NCBI RefSeq assembly: GCF_029867415.1
Contig: NC_081183.1
Coordinates: forward strand, 54,510,336-54,574,335
Direction: 5' to 3'
Length of the DNA: 64,000 nucleotides
Source of the DNA: Vicia villosa
Lineage: Eukaryota > Streptophyta > Magnoliopsida > Fabales > Fabaceae
How positions within the stretch are numbered: the first letter of the stretch is position 1; each line of letters begins with the position of its first letter. The notes beneath the pieces are model-generated. The model saw only the letters and a program-made list of their open reading frames with translations, was not told the DNA's origin and searched no databases. Shown piece by piece: positions 56,851-64,000 of this stretch. The position numbers were made by a program, and so were the translations under genes.

Positions 56851-56926
56851 GTCAGGGGTAGTATGGGGTTTTCACCAGAGGTGGACTAGAAGGTAGGGAG
56901 GTTGGCAAAGAAATTCTCTATCCTTT

Positions 56927-57185
56927 TAGGAACTAAAGCTAGAAATGAAGCGGACATGGCTTTAGGCATTTTAGCACTGCAATGGAATTCTTGAACAAAT
57001 CTCACTACATCCTTCCCCCATCTTGTAGACTGAACATTTCACTTCCTCAACTCCTTCCACCATGCCTCTACTTGTTGGTACTAATAGGATTATTCCTTCT
57101 TCTAGCTTTCAACATATAGTGGAAGCACCTAGCCTTTAGAGATTGTATGAATTTCACTATTTCATCCTTCCCCCATCTTGTACTA
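56927..57185 (-). pseudogene. LINE reverse transcriptase fragment (upstream piece)
   Basis: Minus strand encodes WGKDVVRFVQEFHCSAK and MSASFLALVPK, the LINE RT motif 'dv..fv.eFh..g..p.g.nasfiaLIPK'. The TIR transposon separates it from the downstream piece at 53594-53706. The frame differs by one base across the site. Stops occur further upstream (from about 57060), so it is old. Confidence 0.8.
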
Positions 57186-57200
57186 TCACATATGTTTTGA

Positions 57201-57699
57201 TATCATAGTGTAAATAATTTTGAAAATTTTAAAATTTTAATTAGGGTTTAGGTGAAGGTGTATGAAGATGGTGATGAAGATGAGGAAGGATAGAAAGGAA
57301 AATGATAAAGAAATCTTAAAAAAATAGGTTTAAGAATTCTATAGTCATTTGTATGATATATTTACAAAATAATCAAATAATTTAAGATTAAAAAAATTAA
57401 TAAAATCTTTGATGGACTATAAATAATATAGGTTTTTTAATATTAAAAATTAACGGATTGAATAATTTCACTAACAGAACAAGACAATAATATGTATAGA
57501 AATAATATTTATGAATCTAATATTCAACTAGAAAGTATATTTAGAGAAAAAAAACATTAATTTTATTTCTTATCACTTAAGTTCAGAATGGTGTGGTAAC
57601 CATATCACAAACGAAAAAATACTTGCATGAAAATAAACTTAAATTTATATTTTTAGAAACATCTAATAATAAGAGAGAAAAAACTTCCAAAAATTATTT
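57201..57699. other. unassigned AT-rich spacer before the RING gene
   Basis: No gene, repeat or element boundary recognised. It would contain the 3' untranslated region and polyadenylation site of the RING gene (minus strand). Confidence 0.4.
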
Positions 57700-58476
57700 T
57701 TACAAATTAATAAAAAATAGTGATGGCTTGTTTGTAAAGCCATTGGTTATGTTTGTTTTCATGCAAATATTTTTCTCACAAACTAGACACAAAGGATCTT
57801 CTGTGACATGAGTGAGCTGGAGCGATGCAGATAAACATTTGATGTGGAAGACATGACTGCATGGAAGAACAGCAACTTCCGGTAAAACGGTACCACTCAA
57901 ATCATTTTCTCTCCATTGCGAGGACAATAAATAATATTGCAGTTCATCTCCATGATGAATTGAACGTTCTTGTTCCTCTTTAGCTAAATCAAACTTACAC
58001 AAATCACAGTTCAACTGTGCACTCGTGTCTTCAAAGCCTGTAAGCATTCATAAATCATGTCCTATAATTTTTAAAAAAATATGTATGATTGATGAATGAG
58101 TGCGAGTTGAATGTACCTTCCCATCGAATATGGTGTCTAGCTTGTTGTTTACTTGACGAAGGCTTGTCGTCTTTCTTGTCTTCTTTGTCAGGAGTATTCA
58201 AGAACTTTGAAGATAAATCTTTAGTTTTTGAATTAGAATCATTGCTCTTCTTTGTAATCTTTTCAGTTTGGATGTCTTTTTCTAACCGATATGGCTTACC
58301 TATTATCAACATAGTAGCAAAAGAATTAACTTTGTTAATGGAAATTAGACAATAAACAAAACAAGGAAATATGTAAAATTACCATCGACTTCTTTAGTTT
58401 GAGATGTCTTTCTAGAACTTGATCTCAACCTAGATGCAATTGTCCCTTCAATTTTTTGTTCAGGTGTAGATGCCAT
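57700..58476 (-). CDS. RING-type zinc-finger protein, three exons, 204 aa
   Basis: Start ATG at 58476 (MASTPEQKIEGTIASR). Exon 1 is 58383-58476, exon 2 58117-58299, exon 3 57700-58037. Introns 58300-58382 and 58038-58116 have GT/AG borders and the total is 615 coding bases. The first half is lysine/serine-rich and charged (KITKKSNDSNSKTK, DKEDKKDDKPSSSK), likely disordered. The C-terminal half has a RING-like set CDLC...LPCSHVFHIKC...DPLCLVC with a long first loop (about 48 residues). RING proteins commonly act as ubiquitin ligases; the partner is unknown. No stop or frameshift, in contrast to everything else in the window, suggests a host gene under constraint. The symbol is unknown to me. 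Confidence 0.78.
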
Positions 58477-58800
58477 TTATAAATTGAACTATATTTTCCT
58501 TGCAGCTTCATAGTATAAATATAATATCAGGATATAATCATCAAAAATACCAAACATTCATACATGTAACCATGGTGATTTTATCAATTAGGAATTCTAA
58601 ATATAGTATTTTGAGATAAAAGTTTCAAGGGAGAAAAATAATACATACGAAAGTAAATAACAGAAAACCTTGTTGAGAGAGAACACTCAAAAGCAAAAGC
58701 AGTAAGGTTTGTTGAGGGTTTTGGATATTTTATAACAGTAATCATGTGACGTCAATTGGCTATGGTAATATTTGCTCTCTTTTAAAAGATTTCGTCACGC
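58477..58800 (-). promoter_or_regulatory. putative promoter and leader of the RING gene
   Basis: Upstream (higher coordinates) of the ATG at 58476. A TATA-like 'ttataaaatatcc' (minus strand, about 58723-58735) lies some 250 bases before the start codon. A further 'gtcacatgat' (minus strand, near 58744-58756) contains an ACGT-like core (tgacgtca, plus strand). Assignment is by position only. Confidence 0.4.
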
Positions 58801-58899
58801 TAACCCTAATTTTTAGATTTATTATACATCCATATTCACATCAAATTTTATTGTATTTAATGAGAATTTAATTTGATTTAAGATTTTTCAAATTTCTAT

Positions 58900-60065
58900 T
58901 AATAGATTTTTTAATACGTTTTATACATTGTTTTTTTTAATCAATTAGTATACTTAATTGTTGATTATACTTTAAAAAGTAGATTATTTTATATGCTTTA
59001 TATATTGAAAGAAATTTTTTTAATTGATTACTATATTTAATTGTTGATTGTCTTTAAAAAAAAATATTTGTTGGTTTTTAGTTAATTAAATATATTATTA
59101 ATTAGCGGTTAATTTTATATAGTATTTTTCCCTTTTAAAAATATTTTGTTCAAATATATATATTTCTTAGCATGTACAATTTTGTTACTTCATCATTGGA
59201 TTAGTTAAACTATTAAGATTTAAGACTGAGAGAAAAATAAATTGTGAGATCCAAATCCAATCAACATTTCTTAATCTTAAATCACAACTATAAAATAATC
59301 AAAAAGTATATGCTAAAGAGAAATATATTGTAACAAAATATTCTTAAGAAGGAAAATATCTTTTTATATAAAATTAAAAAATATTTGATAAATTATTTAT
59401 TTATAAATCCTCTAAGATCTTATTTTTTAACTCATCAATAATTAAGCATACTAATTGACTAAAAATTTGATTTTCTTAATATATAAAGCATATGAAAAAT
59501 ATATATTTTTCTTCTGAAATATAATAAACAAATAAGTATAGTAATAAATGATAAAAAAACATTTCAATATATAAAGCATAATCAAGGATTTATCTTTTTC
59601 TCTAAATTAAAAATATAGATTGATTAAAAATTTTAATTTTTAATAAATAAAGCATATGAAATAAACTAATTTTTTCTAAAATACAATCAACAATCAAGTA
59701 TACTAATTGATCAAATATTTTATTTTTTTCTAATATATAAAGCATATTCAAAGATCTAATATTGTTTTCGAAAAAAATAAATGATGATAATTGAATAAAA
59801 ATTTGATTTTTTAATATATAAAGCATAAGAATTAGTCTAATTTTCTCTGCAATAAAATCAATAATTAAGTATATTAATTGATTAAAAATTTATTTTTTAA
59901 AATATATAAAGATCAATTTTTTTTAAGAAATAAAAGTTTAACCAATTAGTATTATTAATTTTTTTAAGAAAAAAATAGATCTTTGTGTATGCTTTATATT
60001 TTGAAAAAATCAAATTTTTAATCAAATTAGTATTGTAATTGTTTTTTAAAGAACAAAGTATAGAT
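58900..60065. repeat. diverged AT-rich repeats with inverted flanking copies
   Basis: Units containing 'tataaagcata' preceded by 'aatca(a)caa(t/g)taagtata' and '(c)taattgat(t)aaaaattt' recur near 59486, 59574, 59650, 59740, 59821 and 59905, about 73-92 bases apart. Inverted versions (tatgctttatat, 58977; tgtatgctttatattttg, 59988) flank them. Possibly a decayed satellite-like array or nested MITEs. No coding content. Confidence 0.55.
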
Positions 60066-60108
60066 TTTGAATATGTTTTGTTTCAACATAATTCTCTTAG
60101 CATAAGTT

Positions 60109-61308
60109 ATGACGGAAGGGGAGGTTTGGGAGACTGTCAAGCATAGAAACTCAAGGAGGCAGAGAGGTACAGAGGGAGACACAACTTGGAAAGTAGATCG
60201 GAAGGAGAATGATGGAAGCACAACTTTCTTCTTCAATGAGTTTGATGATAAATGGAAGGCAAAAGATTTATTTTTTTAATTTAAAGATCTTGGGGACATC
60301 GATGAGGTTTTCATTCCGCCGAGAAGGGATAAGAAAGGGAGAAGATACGGTTTTGTTAGATTTATCATCGTGAAAGATGAAAGGATTTTGGCGTCGAAGC
60401 TAGACAACTTGTTCCTTGCAGGAAGGAAGCTGTTTGCTAATCTTCCAAGGTTCCAACAAAGTTCAAAAGCGTTTAAGGAGTCAGGCAAACAAGAGAGAAG
60501 GAATGGTAAGATGCCTTTCGTCGTTCAGCACCAAGAAGGAAGTAGATGGGAGATAAGAGACGGGCGCTCTTTCGCTGAATTAACCATGAATGTCAATCCG
60601 CGAAACATGGAGTTAAAGGTGGGAGGAATGAATCAGAAAGCATTATCTTTCTCAACTGAGGAGGAAGAAGTGAAACACTATGAGAACACTTTCGTGGGGA
60701 TAGTCAAAGAACCGGGTCAGTCCTACAACATGAAAAATCTTTTTCATGAGGAGGGTATGTTCACAATTAGAGTAACACCTTTGGGTCACTTCATTCCAAG
60801 TGACGAACTCACAAAGACCAAATTACAATTAGACGTGGCAAGGATTAGGATCCGAACAACAAGAATGGCGTTTATCAATGAATTTTTTCATGTCAAGGTA
60901 AATGGCTTAACTTTCTCTATTACACTGACTGAAGAATGTAATGCGATAGAAGAGAACGCAACCAAAAGAATGAATGACGACGATGTATCGGAGTTCTGCA
61001 ACACCTCACTATACTCGAATTTCGTCGGAGAGGAGATCGGAAAAGAAGAAGCGCAAATCAAGACAAAATCAAACTCAGAAAAAGGTAACAGCGTAGTAAA
61101 GGAGAAGTTGACAACTGAGACAGTCAAAGATAACAAAAACGCAGCTTTCGAGGGTACAACAGAGATGTCTAAGGTTGTTTCACCAAATGTTAACCTATGT
61201 GAGTCTCTCACCAAAAAGAGCTTTTCGGCCTCTACTTTCATAGCCAAAAAGAAAAAAGAGTTTTCAGCTGAAGGGGCGACGGAGTGTACAAACGCCTTGT
61301 GCACGTGT
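60109..61308 (+). pseudogene. LINE (L1-type) ORF1, 5' part
   Basis: The frame opens at ATG 60109 (MTEGEVWETVKHRNSR). It has the RRM-like domain of plant L1 ORF1: TTFFFNEFDDKW, then VFIPPRRDKKGRRYGFVRF and FANLPRFQ. A TAA at 60277-60279 interrupts the domain. Most of the frame (60370-61308) is open, with a central conserved-looking block and a lysine-rich tail. ORF1 binds LINE RNA for retrotransposition. Interrupted at 61308 by an Athila-like LTR; the frame continues at 62698. Confidence 0.82.
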
Positions 61309-62692
61309 TGATCGGTAAAATAGCAAGTATACTATTTTGCCTCTGTAGTAATGAAGGGAAAATTTCCCGAATATCGAATCTCGAGGACTGCTTGACGAAT
61401 ATGAGTTTTATCAATATTTCAATTAAACAAAAGTTCAAAAGGGGTTTTGGTTGGTTTTGCAAATAAAGTAAATACACAGAATAATAAAAATGATGAACAG
61501 AGATGAGTAGATTGCTAGGGATTGTGAATGGTTCTTCATGCAACGAATTTTCTCTCTCAATGCAACAACATACTTTTCATAGTTAATTACCGGTTCTTTA
61601 GAGTATCTAATCCTAAGGCCTTAATGAAGATATCTTTGACCTCACAACCTAATTACTATGTTCATAGATAATTGCGGTTATGATCAGGCATTCCAATAAC
61701 AAGAATTTACGGTTACAATATGATATCCCTAGTCCTAGGTGATATAAATATTATATGTTCTTAATCATATCCACAAATAATATGGTGTCCAGCTACACTA
61801 TTCATTCGTATTCAGAATCCGTTTTTCTGACGGATAAAACATTACTAACAGATGAAGAATAAATTAACAAATATGAAAAGTAAAATAGTTATTGCATCAA
61901 TTGAACAAATTCATCACAATCAGAATCAGGGTCACCCCCTAGCAATGGGGGGTTTAGCTACTCATAAAAATAACAGAAAACATAGTGTTAATTGTAGACA
62001 TTACAGATAAATGAAGGAAATCCAATCTTCAATGGCAAAAGCACATATAATTCTTCAATCCTTGCATCAAATCTGAGTTCTTCAGCCTTCTACAGCGTCT
62101 TTTCGCTCCCAAATTCGTCGAACCCCTGTTCAAACGCATTCCCCTTCTTTTATTTCTGCATAACTGGGCTTTTCAGCAAGAAAGCCCAAAACTTCTCATG
62201 TACACGCGTTTGGACACGCGTCTGGGCAAATGATACGCATCCAGGGATGCGTCTTGGCAGGGGGAGATGTTTCCTTTGAACTTTCGGTGGAGTGACACGC
62301 GTCCTGTGACGCGTCTGGGCAGGAGGGCAACTCTTGCAGTATGGCACGCGTGTGGGCACGCGTCTAGGGACATGGCACGCGTCCTGGGACACATTTCCTA
62401 AGCAGACTTCAATTTCTCACTTCCACACGCGTTTGGGAACGCGTTTTAGCAGCAGGAGGTGCTTTAACAAGCTCCACACGCGTGTAGGGACGCGTCTAGG
62501 CAGGCCATGTGCTTTTTCTTCAGTTTCTTCACTTTTTGCACTGATTTTCTCTACTTCATTCATCTGAGTCTGCAAATACTTAAACACACAATCAAAGTAT
62601 AAAACGCGGAATGAAGAAATAAAACACTTAATTAAATTACTTCAAAAGCAACTAAAAACAACTGTATAAATATGTGAGAAAACCACTGATCA
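61309..62692 (-). mobile_element. Athila-like solo LTR inserted in LINE ORF1
   Basis: Minus strand TGATCAGTGGTTTTCTCACA at 62692 ending CCGATCA at 61309, 1384 bp. Perfect 5-bp duplication CGTGT at 61304-61308 and 62693-62697. The TGATCAGTG start resembles Athila/Calypso-type LTRs of legumes. No primer site or polypurine tract lies beside it, as both flanks are LINE ORF1. The LINE frame resumes exactly when the LTR is ignored. Confidence 0.85.
62200..62500. repeat. ACGCGT-rich irregular repeats inside the Athila-like LTR
   Basis: About nine exact ACGCGT palindromes, plus degenerate ones, occur in pairs such as 'cacgcgtgtgggcacgcgtc' and 'acacgcgtttgggaacgcgt', separated by runs like 'gggcaggagggca'. 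Spacing varies from 12 to about 60 bases. Probably expanded by slippage. Function unknown. Confidence 0.8.
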
Positions 62693-62697
62693 CGTGT

Positions 62698-63290
62698 CCC
62701 GAGAGGAGTTTCTTGGGGAACTCATATGAGGAAGCGTGTGAAGGAAAAGATAACGTTAATGAGGAAGCGACAAATCAAACTGCAAATGAAACAAGGTCTC
62801 ATATTGGGCCTATCCTTTCAAAAGAGGTTTACCTAAATAACGACCTATTATCCTTTGATGGGACATGCAGTTTCATAAAAAAAATAATAGGCCCAGGAGA
62901 TCAAAGTTAAAGACGTTTTTGATTTAGGGGACAAAGTGGAGATATCCCAATCCTATTATGCAATTATTGGCCCAAGACAGAGAAACTCTCATATGAACCC
63001 TGAATCTAGAGGAAAGGCAAGCACGATGGAGGAAGAAGACACAATATCAAGTTCCACCTTTTCCAACCATAATTCTTTGACAGATTTCGAAGTCATTAGA
63101 TGAAACAGAATATTATTGAAAAATAGCAATTCTGATGTGGGAAAGCGAATTTGGGACACCATCAGCAATTTGGGAGTGTTTAGTAGAGACAAAGGTAACA
63201 GATGCATCAAGATGGTGGAGGCTATGGAAGACATGGACAAAAAAGCTATGGAGACAAAGATGGCGGAGAAAAATAGGTTATCATGAATAT
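62698..63290 (+). pseudogene. LINE ORF1, 3' part, and first codons of ORF2
   Basis: In frame with the 5' part: CPERSFLGNSYEEACEGK to a stop at 62908. A frameshift there returns to a readable frame (KVDVFDLGDK-like to MAEKNRLS), ending TGA at 63284-63286. An ATG at 63283 overlaps this stop (ATGA) and reads MNILSY, the typical first residues of plant LINE ORF2. ORF2 then breaks off after a few codons (cttatcttatcttatcc repeats), so the endonuclease and RT are absent. Confidence 0.75.
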
Positions 63291-64000
63291 CTTATCTTAT
63301 CTTATCCTACGCTCAGTTAACTTTTCATTTAAGTCCTAGCAGAGCGTCACATTGACATTTGATGATGGTTAAGCACCGAACATTTAATTGGACAGACAGT
63401 CATCCTTTTTTGTAATATTTGCTTTCGTTGAGGATTTGTAGTGACCTCTTTGTTGACTTTGTTATCCCTAACTTTTTCCTGAACTATTTATTTTGAGATT
63501 ACAGTCAGCGGGATGTTTTGATTTTTGATGAGTCTCCTTCATAGGTTTTGACTTAACAATTTTTTTCTTTTTGGTGGATATTGATTGCCTGACATAATGG
63601 TTGCGGGAACCCATCACGATTTGTGTAAACAACGGCTAGTATAATTAAGTTAACTGAGTAACTACCCTTCCCCAGGTTATCATTAAGGTTTCAAATTGCA
63701 CTTGAAAGAAAACTTCTACTCCTTAGGCTCAAAAGGGGTTGACGAGGAATTAACATCCTTATATCTCCACTACTTAAGAATTGAAACAATGTCTGTACAT
63801 CGTCAGCATAGTCCATTCAAAAGCATACTGTATGAGGTTGCGGTATCATTTTTGTCATCCTCCCTCAAAAGGTTTACAGCTTAGCAGGAGTTGAATATCA
63901 CAAAATAAAACAAAGTGAAAACACAGTTTAAATGAGTGATAGCGAAATGATTAATTCAAGACAAACATATGCAATGCACTAATGACGGTTATTAACACAG
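63291..64000. other. unassigned sequence to the window end
   Basis: May include the LINE 3' untranslated region at its start. No ORF over 62 codons, no recognised domain, no repeat pair. Nothing else supportable. Confidence 0.4.

Larger units (their letters stand above)
53715..56918 (-). mobile_element. TIR transposon carrying a MAIN-like PMD gene (3.2 kb)
   Basis: Left end GAAAATTTCTTTAGCCACCT and right end (reversed) GAGAATTTCTTTGCCAACCT form inverted repeats. They continue, with a 7-base offset, for about 85 bases through 'tacccctg(a)cttcggaaatg'. The flanking 8-bp direct repeat is TATCCTTT (53707-53714 and 56919-56926), and an A/T-mismatched ninth base is possible. Repeat length and ends suggest a Mutator-like or hAT-like element. 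Only one gene, a PMD protein, is inside; no transposase is visible. It sits in a LINE. Confidence 0.85.

Noticed and set aside
63696..63884. 62-codon plus-strand ORF near the window end
   Set aside because: No domain, no start or splice context, and length expected by chance.

Overview
This is repeat-dense plant nuclear DNA. The organism is most likely a legume of the tribe Fabeae or a close relative (Pisum, Vicia, Lathyrus, Lens). That inference rests on an Ogre-type Ty3/gypsy element with about 4.6 kb LTRs, a plant tRNA-Arg primer site, a Cassandra element, Sirevirus-like copia elements and many long gypsy LTRs. Almost everything is transposon on transposon. One compact three-exon gene (57700-58476, RING-type) looks like a resident host gene.

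Left block (1-15766). Minus-strand Ogre/Tat remains. Element A (1-2500) is the 3' half of a pol gene. A 100-N gap separates it from element B (2646-15766), a nearly complete 5' part: 5' LTR, primer site, extra ORF1, gag, protease, a predicted spliced intron, RT, RNase H and a second archaeal-type RNase H. Element B is broken by an LTR whose last 45 bases lie beside the gap.

Middle block (15767-32305). An LTR of a Tat-type element X (+) is split by a solo LTR (Y, 16772-30519, duplication CCTCT). Y is itself split by a young, complete Sirevirus-like copia (18868-28534, duplication AGCCT, LTRs almost identical). X resumes to its LTR end and tRNA-Arg primer site at 30753. A second copia LTR follows.

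Right-centre block (32306-49837). A truncated gypsy element, probably Tat, has an LTR at 48055-49837. On its antisense strand it carries a multi-exon gene with a plant mobile domain (PMD) and a C-terminal coiled coil. That gene is interrupted by solo LTR Z (33238-38463) and solo LTR W (40795-46549), and W contains another solo LTR, V (42692-45032). The reading frame continues across both gene-interrupting insertions. The 3' LTR is interrupted by a Cassandra TRIM (48998-49814) whose LTRs carry a 5S rRNA-like sequence.

Right block (49838-64000). It holds a hAT-like non-autonomous element (50928-51747) and a LINE split by a TIR transposon (53715-56918). The TIR transposon encodes a MAIN-like PMD protein and has palindromic subterminal repeats. 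The block also holds the RING gene, a diverged AT-rich repeat array, and a LINE ORF1 split by an Athila-like solo LTR (61309-62692).

The most striking point is that three PMD or PMD-like proteins occur in three unrelated mobile contexts in one window: Ogre ORF1, an antisense gypsy gene and a TIR-transposon gene. Coordinates and boundaries come from reading direct repeats, termini and frames by eye. Family names are recognition, not database results.
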